Assembly: GCF_947490405.1 (NCBI RefSeq)
Contig: NZ_CANLGU010000003.1
Location: 1-64,000, forward strand
From: an uncultured Algibacter sp.
GTDB taxonomy: Bacteria > Bacteroidota > Bacteroidia > Flavobacteriales > Flavobacteriaceae
Reading direction: 5' to 3'
Length of the DNA: 64,000 nt
A program made the translations under genes and the position numbers. Positions 34,811 to 43,400 of this stretch are shown here, piece after piece. Below the pieces are notes generated by a model, which saw only the letters and a program-made list of their open reading frames with translations, made no database searches and was not told where the DNA came from. Position 1 is the first letter of the stretch. Every line of letters begins with the position of its first letter.

Positions 34811-35734
34811 TTAGTTTATAATTTTTACACCATTGGCATTAATTTTCGACACATGTATGTCAAATGCTATATCTGTTTTAGAATATACATCATGCATAGC
34901 GTCTTTTACTTTATTGGCTGTATCCAAACCTTTACTTAATGAGAAAATTGAAGGGCCAGAACCTGAAATTCCAGCACCAAGTGCACCAACATTTAAAACA
35001 GCTTCTTTAACGTTATCAAAATACGGAATCAATTGACTTCTATATGGTTCTATAATTACATCTCTCAAAGAATGGCTAATTAATTCGTAATCGCTTGTGT
35101 GTAAAGCATGAACTAAACTTCCTAAATTTGCCCATTGTTCAATCGCATCACCGAGAGGGACTTCTTTTGGAAGTACAGCTCGAGATTCAGAAGTTTTAAT
35201 CTCTATTTGAGGATGAATAATTGTGGCGTATAAATCATCTGGAGATGGAATTTCTAAAATTTTTAAAGGCGAAACGCTTTTTACCAATGTAAATCCTCCA
35301 AAAAGTGCAGGAGCAAGGTTATCAGCATGTTCACATTTACTAGCTAAAGCTTCACCTCTAATTGCAAATTCTGTTAATTGTGTTTTGCTGAATGGTCTAC
35401 CTAAAAGCTCATTCATGCCAAAAACACTACCAACGGCACTAGCTGCACTACTACCTATACCACTTCCTGGTTTTATATTTTTATAGATTTCAATTTCAAA
35501 GCCAAAATTTAAGTCAAGTGAATTATACATGGCTAATGCAGATACCCCAGCCACATTCAATTCTGCTTCAAAAGGCAAATCAAAACCTTCGATTCGAGTT
35601 ATGGCAATGCCTTTTTTATCAACCTTTCTTATTACCATTTCATCTCCAATACTGTCTAAGCAAAAGCCTAAAACATCAAAACCACAAGATACATTGGCTA
35701 CGGTTGCAGGAGAAAATATTTTTATTTTGTTCAT
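34811..35734 (-). CDS. thrB: Homoserine kinase
   Basis: 307 aa from ATG 35734, where the family N-terminus KIKIFSPATVANVSCGFDVLG begins. A start at 35800 would add 22 residues not typical of the family. GHMP kinase motif 2 is PGSGIGSSAASAVG, and GAGISGSGPSIFSL is motif 3. It phosphorylates homoserine with ATP. The gene lies between thrA and thrC in pathway order. Confidence 0.96.
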   Translation of the reverse strand: MNKIKIFSPATVANVSCGFDVLGFCLDSIGDEMVIRKVDKKGIAITRIEGFDLPFEAELNVAGVSALAMYNSLDLNFGFEIEIYKNIKPGSGIGSSAASAVGSVFGMNELLGRPFSKTQLTEFAIRGEALASKCEHADNLAPALFGGFTLVKSVSPLKILEIPSPDDLYATIIHPQIEIKTSESRAVLPKEVPLGDAIEQWANLGSLVHALHTSDYELISHSLRDVIIEPYRSQLIPYFDNVKEAVLNVGALGAGISGSGPSIFSLSKGLDTANKVKDAMHDVYSKTDIAFDIHVSKINANGVKIIN

Positions 35735-35804
35735 CTTTTCTATTAAATAATTTTCGGCTGCACTGGAGCAAGAAATATTACTTTCTTTGTGTAATTCCAT
35801 ATTA

Positions 35805-38249
35805 TTAATCGTTTCCTAATCTAATAATATCAGCAAATAATCCAGAAGCTGTTACGTCTGCTCCAGCACCTGCACCCTTAATAATCATTGGTTGTTTAGG
35901 GTATCGCTCTGTATAAAACATAACAATGTTATCACTACCTTCTAAATTGTAAAATGGATGGCCTTCAGGAATTTCTTGTAAACCAACACTTGCTTTACCA
36001 TCATTAAATTTAGCAACATATTTTAATTGACAGTTGTTCGCTTTCGCGGAAGCATATAAACTCTGGTAATGTGCCTCATCTGCAATTAATGTTTTATAAA
36101 AATCATCAACAGTATCACTTTTTAAACCTGCTTCTGATAAAAATGATGTGTTTTCAATATCTTCCAAATTCATTTCTACACCACTTTCTCTGGCCAAAAT
36201 TAAAATCTTTCTAGCTACATCAACACCACTTAAATCAATTCTTGGGTCAGGTTCTGTATACCCTTCAGCACCAGCTTGTTTTACAATATCATAAAACTTA
36301 GTTTCATTGGTAAAATTATTAAATACAAAATTTAAACTTCCAGATAAAACAGCTTGAATTGAGTTTACTTTATCACCAGAAGCAATTAAATTGCTTAATG
36401 TATCAATGACTGGTAAGCCTGCACCTACATTAGTTTCAAATAAAAATGGTGCATTGTATTTTAATGATAATCGTTTTAATTCTTTGTAATTATTTAATTC
36501 GCTTGAGCAAGCAATTTTATTACAAGCTACAATAGCAATACTCTCTCTAAGATATTGCGGGTATAATTCTGCAATATCTTTATTTGCGGTAACATCAACA
36601 AAAATACTATTACGTAAATTCAATGCTTTTGCGCTTTCGAAAAAACCTTGTAAAGAGGCTTTTTCTCCATTAGCAAGTTGCATTTTCCAATCTTTTAAAT
36701 TAAGACCTGTTTCATCAAAAATCATAGTTCTAGAATTTGATAATCCTGCAACTCTAAGATTGATTTTTAGGTTTTCTTTTAAGTATTTTTTTTGCTGTTT
36801 TATTTGTTCAACTAGTCGTTCACCAACATTTCCAACACCTGTTATAAATACATTAAGTTGTTTAGTTTTTGCTTCAAAAAACTGCTCGTGTAAAGTGTTA
36901 AGTGCCTTTTTTACATCATTTTCATTAATAACTGCAGTTATGTTTTTCTCCGAAGCACCTTGAGCAATCGCTCTAATATTAATATTATTTTTGCCTAAAC
37001 TACTAAACATCTTTCCACTTATACCTTGGTGGTTTTTCATGTTATCACCAACTAAAGCTATAATCGATAAATCAGATTCAATAATTATAGGTTCAATTTT
37101 CCCCAATGCAATTTCATTTTCAAAAACGGCATCAATAGCATCCTTTGCTTTATCTGCATCTTTATCTTCTATACCCAAGCAAATAGAATGCTCTGATGAG
37201 GCTTGAGTAATCATAATCACATTAATTTTTTCTTGTGATAATGTTTCAAATAATCGTTTGGAAAACCCAGGTATACCAACCATTCCGGTGCCTTCTAAGG
37301 TTAACAAAGCGATGTTGTTAATATTACTAATTCCTTTTACTGGCGACGAAGATTTTATTTCCTCATTTGAAATAATAGTACCAATCGCCTCAGGTTCTAA
37401 CGTGTTTTTTATATGAATAGGAATACCTAAACTTAATACTGGTTGCACAGTTGGAGGGTATAATACTTTTGCACCAAAATGCGATAATTCCATAGCCTCC
37501 TGGTACGATATTTTATCAATAGGGTAGGCTTGTTTTACCATCTTTGGATTGGTAGTAAACATACCACTTACGTCTGTCCAAATTTCTAATTGATCAACAT
37601 TTAAAGCTGCTGCAATAATTGCTGCTGTAAAATCTGAACCACCTCTACCAAGTGTTGTTTGCTCACCAGTTTTAGAACTAGCTACAAATCCGGGTAAAAT
37701 AGTAATGTTTTGTGTGGCTGTTTCAAAATAGCTTTTTATATTTTGATTTGTAATAGAATAATCAACTTCAGCTTTGGTGTAATTGGAGTTGGTAATTACC
37801 AATTCTTGTGAGTTTTTCCTATCTGCAGATAAGCCTCTATTTTTCATTGTTCCAGCAATAATGAAAGAGGATAATCGCTCTCCATAACTCACAAGTTTGT
37901 CAGAAGTTTTAGGTGATAATTCATTTATTAAAAATATCCCTTCTAATAAGTTTTTTAAACTGTTATGCCTTTCTTCGGCATATTCTAAAATAGCATTATT
38001 ATTATCTGGATTTAACTCTTTAATAATGCTTAAATGCTTGTCTTTGATAAATTGAAACGTTTTAACAAAATCTCTGTCTTTATTTTGAGCTTGTTTTCCC
38101 GCTAATAATAATTTATCTGTAATACCACCAACTGCAGAAACTACACATGCTATAGAATCATCTTTTCCATAGTTTTCTAAAATGCTGATGACGTTATTTA
38201 TGTTTTTTGAAGAACCTACTGAAGTTCCTCCGAATTTTAAAACCTTCAT
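35805..38249 (-). CDS. thrA: Bifunctional aspartokinase / homoserine dehydrogenase I
   Basis: 814 aa fusion of normal length. The aspartokinase domain starts MKVLKFGGTSVGSS; the ACT pair lies at about 310-455 (LLTLEGTGMVGIPG, IALVGDNMKNHQGI) and is expected to confer threonine feedback. The homoserine dehydrogenase part begins near residue 463 with the Rossmann motif VFITGVGNVGERL and includes FETNVGAGLPVIDTLSNL and EGYTEPDPRIDLSG. It catalyses the first and third steps from aspartate to threonine. The operon is preceded by a Thr-rich leader ORF (38336-38443) and a TANNTTTG promoter. Confidence 0.97.
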   Translation of the reverse strand: MKVLKFGGTSVGSSKNINNVISILENYGKDDSIACVVSAVGGITDKLLLAGKQAQNKDRDFVKTFQFIKDKHLSIIKELNPDNNNAILEYAEERHNSLKNLLEGIFLINELSPKTSDKLVSYGERLSSFIIAGTMKNRGLSADRKNSQELVITNSNYTKAEVDYSITNQNIKSYFETATQNITILPGFVASSKTGEQTTLGRGGSDFTAAIIAAALNVDQLEIWTDVSGMFTTNPKMVKQAYPIDKISYQEAMELSHFGAKVLYPPTVQPVLSLGIPIHIKNTLEPEAIGTIISNEEIKSSSPVKGISNINNIALLTLEGTGMVGIPGFSKRLFETLSQEKINVIMITQASSEHSICLGIEDKDADKAKDAIDAVFENEIALGKIEPIIIESDLSIIALVGDNMKNHQGISGKMFSSLGKNNINIRAIAQGASEKNITAVINENDVKKALNTLHEQFFEAKTKQLNVFITGVGNVGERLVEQIKQQKKYLKENLKINLRVAGLSNSRTMIFDETGLNLKDWKMQLANGEKASLQGFFESAKALNLRNSIFVDVTANKDIAELYPQYLRESIAIVACNKIACSSELNNYKELKRLSLKYNAPFLFETNVGAGLPVIDTLSNLIASGDKVNSIQAVLSGSLNFVFNNFTNETKFYDIVKQAGAEGYTEPDPRIDLSGVDVARKILILARESGVEMNLEDIENTSFLSEAGLKSDTVDDFYKTLIADEAHYQSLYASAKANNCQLKYVAKFNDGKASVGLQEIPEGHPFYNLEGSDNIVMFYTERYPKQPMIIKGAGAGADVTASGLFADIIRLGND

Positions 38250-38289
38250 GTTTTAATACCTTGAATAATTAAAAATAATGCTTGAAATG

Positions 38290-38311
38290 TTGTAATTTCT
38301 ATAAATTACAA
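38290..38311 (-). promoter_or_regulatory. Leader hairpin of the thr operon (putative attenuator stem)
   Basis: On the minus strand TTGTAATTT-ATAG-AAATTACAA, a perfect 9-bp stem, lies 24 nt after the leader ORF stop and 40 nt before the thrA ATG. Its first arm can alternatively pair with ATTACAA (38353-38359) inside the leader's Thr codons, giving mutually exclusive structures as in attenuators. A weak T-rich stretch follows (ATTATTTTTAATT). A second small hairpin, AACCC-TTTG-GGGTT (38341-38354), overlaps the end of the leader ORF. Confidence 0.5.
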
Positions 38312-38335
38312 AAATAGTCTGCGGAATATATATAA

Positions 38336-38443
38336 CTAGTAACCCCAAAGGGTTGTAATATTTGTAGTTGTACCAAAAGTAGACGTAGTTCCTTTTGATA
38401 AAAAAGAAACAATTGTAAGTGTATTTTGGTTGAAATGATTCAT
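38336..38443 (-). CDS. Threonine-rich leader peptide of the thrABC operon
   Basis: A 35-codon ORF (ATG 38443 to TAG 38336). Ten of 35 codons are Thr (ACA, ACT, ACG, ACC) plus two Ile, concentrated in SKGTTSTFGTTTNITTLWGY. It sits 14-20 bp downstream of the expected transcription start and directly upstream of thrA, followed by alternative hairpins. This is the arrangement of thr-operon attenuation in Gammaproteobacteria (ThrL: Thr/Ile-rich peptide sensing charged tRNAs), here read from sequence only. Too short for normal gene calling. Confidence 0.65.
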   Translation of the reverse strand: MNHFNQNTLTIVSFLSKGTTSTFGTTTNITTLWGY

Positions 38444-38463
38444 TTATGTTATATAATACCCTC

Positions 38464-38471
38464 CAAAAGTA
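38464..38471 (-). promoter_or_regulatory. Promoter -7 box of the thr operon
   Basis: On the minus strand TACTTTTG matches TANNTTTG, 20 bp before the leader-peptide ATG; transcription would start near 38458-38460. A T-rich stretch about 20 bp upstream could serve as the -33 region. Confidence 0.55.
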
Positions 38472-38595
38472 TTACTTTTAGCCTTATAAAAAAACTAAAA
38501 TATTTTTTTTACAGTATTCTTATATTCAATGGATTTTGATTGAAAAAAAACGACAATCCATATTAAGAACTGAAAAATCAACAATTAAAATATAG

Positions 38596-40152
38596 ATGAA
38601 AATATTCTCTAAAGAGCAAATTTACGCAGGCGATAAGTTAACAGCTAAGAAGCAACAAATATCTTCAACCGATTTGATGGAACGTGCGGGGACGCAAATT
38701 TTTAATTGGATGCACATGCGTATGCAAGGTGCACAAGTACCAATTCATGTGTTTTGTGGTATTGGTAACAATGGTGGCGATGGACTTGTTTTAGCTCGCC
38801 ATTTAATCACTCATGGGTATAATGTTAATACATTTATTATAAATTGTAGCGATAAGCGCTCAAAAGATTTTCTCATTAATTACGATAGAATTAAAAATGT
38901 TACTAAAAAGTGGCCCGTACTTTTAAGTTGTGCTGAAGATTTCCCTGAAATTAATCCAGATGATATTATTGTTGATGCTGTATTTGGAATTGGATTAAAT
39001 AGACCAGTAGATGAATGGGTTAAGAATTTATTTAAACATTTTAGAGCCAGTAAAGCCTTTACTCTAGCCATTGATATACCCTCAGGATTATTTCCTGATA
39101 AAGCTATTGAAGATGAAGATGCTGTAGTTTGGGCAGGTTTTACACTAAGTTTTGCGTCACCAAAATTAGTTTTCTTTTTGCCAGAAACAGCTAAATATAC
39201 TGTGCAATGGGAGGTTCTGGATATTGGCTTAGACCAAGAATTTTTATTTACTACAGAAACTGAAGTCGAATTAATTGGTAAGCACGAAGTATTGCCAAAT
39301 TACATTCCTAGAGAAAAGTTTTCACACAAAGGACAATTTGGTCATACACTAATTATAGGCGGAAGCTATGGAAAAATAGGAGCTGTAACTTTAGCTAGTA
39401 GAGCCGCTTTATCTGCTGGAGCAGGATTAATTTCTGCTTTTGTTCCTAAATGTGGTTATACACCTTTGCAAGCATCTTTTCCAGAAGCTATGGTGATTAC
39501 TGATACTAATGAAGAAAAAATAACATCTATTAGTTTTGCTATAGAGCCAACTGTAATTGGCTTAGGCATAGGTGTTGGGACAGATACAGATACTATTAAA
39601 GCCTTTGAAGCATTTTTAAAAACAAATAAAGCACCTTTGGTTATTGATGCTGATGGCATAAATATTCTTTCTAAAAAGAAAACTTTGCTAAAATTATTAC
39701 CTGAAGCAACTGTTTTAACTCCGCATCCAAAAGAATTAGAACGTTTAATAGGAACTTGGAAAGATGATTTTGATAAACTTAAAAAGGTCAAAACATTTTC
39801 TAAAAAACACAAACTTATTATAATTATTAAAGGCGCCAATACTATTACTGTTTTTGAGGATAAACTTTATGTTAATACCACAGGAAACCCCGGACTTTCT
39901 ACTGCTGGTAGCGGAGATGTTTTAACGGGTATTATTACAGGCTTGATTTCACAAAATTATCATCCACTTACAGCTACCATATTTGGTGTGTATTTACATG
40001 GAAAATCGGCAGACATTGCTATTGAAGATTTTGGTTATCAAAGTTTAATAGCAAGCCATGTTATTGATTATTTAGGTGAAGCTTATTTGGATTTGTTTAA
40101 ACAGCCAGAGCAGCCACCACAGCAAAATCCAGAAGGCGGAAATGAACAATAA
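38596..40152 (+). CDS. nnr: Bifunctional NAD(P)H-hydrate epimerase / ADP-dependent dehydratase
   Basis: 518 aa fusion. The N-terminal YjeF_N epimerase domain (1-220) has MERAGTQIFNWM, FCGIGNNGGDGLVLARHL and DAVFGIGLNRP. The C-terminal YjeF_C (NnrD) ribokinase-like domain (230-500) has HKGQFGHTLIIGGSYGKIGA, VIDADGINIL, LTPHPKELERL and the catalytic TAGSGDVLTGII. Together they repair the damaged cofactor NAD(P)HX. The C-terminal tail is Pro/Gln-rich (PEQPPQQNPEGGNEQ). A terminator begins at its stop codon. Confidence 0.96.
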   Translation: MKIFSKEQIYAGDKLTAKKQQISSTDLMERAGTQIFNWMHMRMQGAQVPIHVFCGIGNNGGDGLVLARHLITHGYNVNTFIINCSDKRSKDFLINYDRIKNVTKKWPVLLSCAEDFPEINPDDIIVDAVFGIGLNRPVDEWVKNLFKHFRASKAFTLAIDIPSGLFPDKAIEDEDAVVWAGFTLSFASPKLVFFLPETAKYTVQWEVLDIGLDQEFLFTTETEVELIGKHEVLPNYIPREKFSHKGQFGHTLIIGGSYGKIGAVTLASRAALSAGAGLISAFVPKCGYTPLQASFPEAMVITDTNEEKITSISFAIEPTVIGLGIGVGTDTDTIKAFEAFLKTNKAPLVIDADGINILSKKKTLLKLLPEATVLTPHPKELERLIGTWKDDFDKLKKVKTFSKKHKLIIIIKGANTITVFEDKLYVNTTGNPGLSTAGSGDVLTGIITGLISQNYHPLTATIFGVYLHGKSADIAIEDFGYQSLIASHVIDYLGEAYLDLFKQPEQPPQQNPEGGNEQ

Positions 40153-40179
40153 AAAAAGCCGCTATTTGCGGCTTTTTTT
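40151..40179. terminator. Bidirectional intrinsic terminator between nnr and the TlpA-like gene
   Basis: AAAAAGCCGC-TATTT-GCGGCTTTTT: a perfect stem with A- and T-runs on both sides, placed between convergent genes. Confidence 0.88.
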
Positions 40180-40196
40180 ATTTTAATAATGCTAGA

Positions 40197-41570
40197 CTAG
40201 ATATTGTTTTCGTCAAATAATTTAATTAAACCCTTACTAGAAGGCCTTGGAGCACTTGAATCTACTATATTGCCTTCTGTATCAATTAAAATAAATCTTG
40301 GAATACCCTCTATTTGATAATCTTTAACAAATTCAGAGTTCCAGTCGTTATCAGCAAATAATTGTATACCTCCAAGTTCTCTTTCATTAACCATAGTTTT
40401 CCATTTGTCATGATCAGTTATTTTATCAATTGATATACTTACAAACTCAATGTTTTTTCCATGGTATTTTTCTTCTACTTCTTTTAAAGCTGGTATTTCT
40501 CTTACGCATGGTCCACACCAAGTTGCCCAAACATCAACATAAACATATTTTCCTTTTAAGTCATCTAAGGATGTTGTTCCTCCTGCGTAGTTTTCATAAT
40601 CTACAAACTTAGGCGAAGGTTTTCCTTTTTCAAGAACCATTAATTCATTGTACTTCTCATCAATAAAATTATTGTTTTTCTCATTAGTTGAATTCGCTTT
40701 AAATATGTTGTAGAATTCATCAACATCTTTAGCATAAGTTAAGTTGTAATTTGCAAAATCAAAAAGCAATGTGTTTTTAACAGTCTCATTTTCAATGCTA
40801 CTGGCTGTCTTTAAAAAAGCTATATCAAAGCTTAACGACTCATTTTTTGCTAATTCTTCAGCTTTTTTATTGTAATAATTATTGGTTAAGCTTTTGAAAC
40901 TTGGTGAAGCGTTAAAGTCTTCTACATTGGTGTAATCAAGTTTGTTAACTTCTTCAAGAAAATCTTCTGAAATTTTAAAATCTTCATTTTTAGTATAATA
41001 CTTATGTGCTCTTTCATAAGTATTTAAGCTGCTCAAATACGCATAGTGAAGTTCCTTCTTTTCTTTTTTAATAAAAGTTTCTGGTAAATTTTTAGTGCCC
41101 AACAATAATGCTTCTTGTGTTTTTTTAAAAGCCAACATTTTTTCTTTGTAACCAGCTTCATCTAGCATAAAAAATTCTTGAGCACTCTTTCTTTGTTCTT
41201 TTTTCTGTTTATACTTAGCAACAATATAAGTATTGATTTCAGATCCCACACCAGTAATAGCTATGGTGTTCTCGAAATCTTTAGCATCATAAGTTATGTT
41301 TAAGTTATAGCCTGATTCTACCTCAAGAAAAACAGGGTTTGTACCATCATAAAGTATATAAGACTTATAATTAATACTTAGCGTATCTAAAAAAGTGCCA
41401 TCATCAGAAATGGCAACTACATCACTTATAACTCTATCATCAGTATTTATAGTAACATCACCAGGGAGTTTATTAATTATTTTTCCTGAAATTATTGCAT
41501 AATCAGGCTTTGCTTCTTCTTTACAAGCCAAAGCTGATATTGCAAGGGCGATACATAATATTTTTTTCAT
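40197..41570 (-). CDS. TlpA/ResA-like thioredoxin-domain lipoprotein
   Basis: 457 aa. Lipoprotein signal at 1-16 (CIALAISALAC). An N-terminal beta-rich DUF4369-like domain (about 20-130) and a helical middle precede a C-terminal thioredoxin fold with the redox motif WATWCGPC (C352, C355) and the cis-Pro region EGIPRFILID. Bacteroidota encode many such membrane-anchored thiol-disulfide reductases in the periplasm; the partner is unknown. It is a single-gene unit ending at the terminator 40151-40179. Confidence 0.9.
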   Translation of the reverse strand: MKKILCIALAISALACKEEAKPDYAIISGKIINKLPGDVTINTDDRVISDVVAISDDGTFLDTLSINYKSYILYDGTNPVFLEVESGYNLNITYDAKDFENTIAITGVGSEINTYIVAKYKQKKEQRKSAQEFFMLDEAGYKEKMLAFKKTQEALLLGTKNLPETFIKKEKKELHYAYLSSLNTYERAHKYYTKNEDFKISEDFLEEVNKLDYTNVEDFNASPSFKSLTNNYYNKKAEELAKNESLSFDIAFLKTASSIENETVKNTLLFDFANYNLTYAKDVDEFYNIFKANSTNEKNNNFIDEKYNELMVLEKGKPSPKFVDYENYAGGTTSLDDLKGKYVYVDVWATWCGPCVREIPALKEVEEKYHGKNIEFVSISIDKITDHDKWKTMVNERELGGIQLFADNDWNSEFVKDYQIEGIPRFILIDTEGNIVDSSAPRPSSKGLIKLFDENNI

Positions 41571-41663
41571 TTTATAAACTTTATAAGTATCAAAAATAAC
41601 GAATAGAGATACTTTATTATTCTTTTTGGTAAATTATTAACATTTAGTGTTTTGTTTAGATGA

Positions 41664-42518
41664 CTAAAGTTTATGAGTTAATTTTTCATAGTCAACTATC
41701 TCTGGAATAATATTTAAAGCAAATAATTCTTTCTGTACATTCATGACTGTTTTTTCATCAATCAATTCTTGAGACCACTCTGTTATATCTAACCACTGTT
41801 GAACATCTTCAAGCTGCTGTTGGTAACGATTAGCTATAGTTTTATCAATACTAGGGATATCCTTAAATTCTCTGGTGGTGTTATTGATGGTATCTAAAAT
41901 TATGTTTAAATCAGCTTCATTTTTTTCAATAAATTCATTTCTAACAGCAATTACGAAACATGGCCATGGAGAAGGGCAGTTGCCTATGCGTCTAAATACA
42001 CCATCATCAACTATAGGTTTAGTGGTGAATTTTTCCCATAAAAAATAATCTGCAATGCCATTGGTTAAACCTTCAACTGCACCATCAAGGTTTTTAATAA
42101 CTTCAAAATCTAAATCTTTTTCAAGATTCCAATTATGGTTCTCAGCATTTATATATGCCATCAAATGTGACCCTGACCCATATCGACTAATAGCTGCTTT
42201 GGTTCCTTTTAAATCCTCAACTTTTTTGTAGGTTGAATCATTAGCTACATGTACGCCCCAAACTAGAGGTGTTTCAACAAAAGTTTGAACAATTTTGCTT
42301 GGGTTTCCTGCAATAATATCTTTAATGATGCCTTCAGTTAAAATAACTGCAATATCAATTTCACCTTCCCTTAAGGCTTTGCACATAGCTCCGGTACCAC
42401 CATGGTAATCATGCCATCGTAAGTTTATATCTTGTGCCTTGTATTCACCTTCCTTCAGTGTTAAGTACCAAGCTAAATTGAAATGCTCTGGCACACCACC
42501 AATGTTTACTTTCTTCAT
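41664..42518 (-). CDS. Cytoplasmic periplasmic-binding-fold protein (Ca3427-like PBP2)
   Basis: 284 aa. A type 2 periplasmic-binding fold is suggested by VGGVPEHFNLAWYLTL-like start (NIGGVPEHFNLAWYLTLKEG), GTGAMCKALREGEIDIAVIL, KGTKAAISRYGSGSHLMAYI and NCPSPWPCFVIAVRNEFI. Unlike transporter-linked solute-binding proteins it has no signal peptide or lipobox and no permease or ATPase neighbours. From memory it resembles the Ca3427-like family, first described in Candida and found sporadically in bacteria; the ligand may be a thiamine-precursor-like small molecule but this is unknown. It is 12 bp downstream of the nucleoside phosphorylase gene. Confidence 0.8.
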   Translation of the reverse strand: MKKVNIGGVPEHFNLAWYLTLKEGEYKAQDINLRWHDYHGGTGAMCKALREGEIDIAVILTEGIIKDIIAGNPSKIVQTFVETPLVWGVHVANDSTYKKVEDLKGTKAAISRYGSGSHLMAYINAENHNWNLEKDLDFEVIKNLDGAVEGLTNGIADYFLWEKFTTKPIVDDGVFRRIGNCPSPWPCFVIAVRNEFIEKNEADLNIILDTINNTTREFKDIPSIDKTIANRYQQQLEDVQQWLDITEWSQELIDEKTVMNVQKELFALNIIPEIVDYEKLTHKL

Positions 42519-42530
42519 GGGTTCAATCGT

Positions 42531-43400
42531 TTATTCTATAATTTTATTTAGTGTATATAGGATTAAATCTTCAATAACTTTATTCGGTTTTTTACTGAAG
42601 GTGCCATTGGCTCTGTTAGCAATTATAGCGTTTAATGAAATAGCCTCATGCCCTAATAGTTTTGATAACCCATAAATAGCAGAAGTTTCCATTTCTAAGT
42701 TAGTTATTTTTGTATTTCGATATTCAAAAGCATCCATTTTTGAATTTAAATTAGAGTCTTGTAGGTTGAGCCTCAGAACACGTCCTTGAGGTCCATAAAA
42801 ACCACCAGCAGTTGCTGTTAATCCTTCGTAGATGCTATTACTTTGAAACTTTTCTTTTAGGAGAGGGCTGCCTGAAATTATTATAGGCTTCGATTTGTTT
42901 TTAGACCAACTTGTTTGTTTTATAAAAGCATTTTGAATATCGGGGTTTTCTATATTATTAATATCATAAAAGTGTAACATACCGTTTATATCTAATGCGT
43001 ATGAACTTAGCAAAAAAGAATCTATGGGTATATCGGGTTGTAAAGCTCCAGAAGTTCCAATTCTGATGATATTCAAGCTTGTTAGCGTATCTTTTATAGT
43101 TCTTGATTTGAAATCGATATTCACCAAAGCATCTAACTCATTTAATACAATATCGATATTATCAGCACCTATACCAGTTGAAATAACAGAGACTCGTTTA
43201 CCCTTATATATGCCAGTTTGAGTTTTGAATTCTCGTTTTTGAGTTTCAAATTCAATAGAGTCAAAATGAGTCGTAACTTTTGAAACTCGATCTTGATCTC
43301 CAACAAAAATGATGGTATTTGCAATATGCTCAGGTTTTAAATTTAAATGATAAATACTACCATCAGGATTTAAAATAAGTTCAGACTTTTTAATTGGCAT
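42531..43400 (-). CDS. Nucleoside phosphorylase (uridine phosphorylase-like)
   Basis: 289 aa, PNP_UDP_1 fold. Key segments: FVGDQDRVSKV near the start, GIYKGKRVSVISTGIGADNI (phosphate-binding area), RIGTSGALQPDIP, and the nucleoside-binding NLEMETSAIYGLS, with E-M-E as in uridine phosphorylases and related enzymes. It splits nucleosides with phosphate in salvage. It overlaps the DUF1835 gene upstream by 11 bp and precedes the PBP2-like gene by 12 bp, so the three plus SUI1 form one unit. Confidence 0.9.
   Translation of the reverse strand: MPIKKSELILNPDGSIYHLNLKPEHIANTIIFVGDQDRVSKVTTHFDSIEFETQKREFKTQTGIYKGKRVSVISTGIGADNIDIVLNELDALVNIDFKSRTIKDTLTSLNIIRIGTSGALQPDIPIDSFLLSSYALDINGMLHFYDINNIENPDIQNAFIKQTSWSKNKSKPIIISGSPLLKEKFQSNSIYEGLTATAGGFYGPQGRVLRLNLQDSNLNSKMDAFEYRNTKITNLEMETSAIYGLSKLLGHEAISLNAIIANRANGTFSKKPNKVIEDLILYTLNKIIE

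Noticed and set aside
35223-35808. Several plus-strand ORFs across thrB
   Set aside because: Antisense shadows of the GHMP kinase frame.
38596-38800. Possible divergent riboswitch between thrA and nnr
   Set aside because: Nothing resembling a known riboswitch core was found; the only structure is the leader on the thrA side.
39456-39839. 127-codon minus-strand ORF in nnr
   Set aside because: Shadow of the NnrD domain, which carries the catalytic TAGSGD motif in the plus frame.
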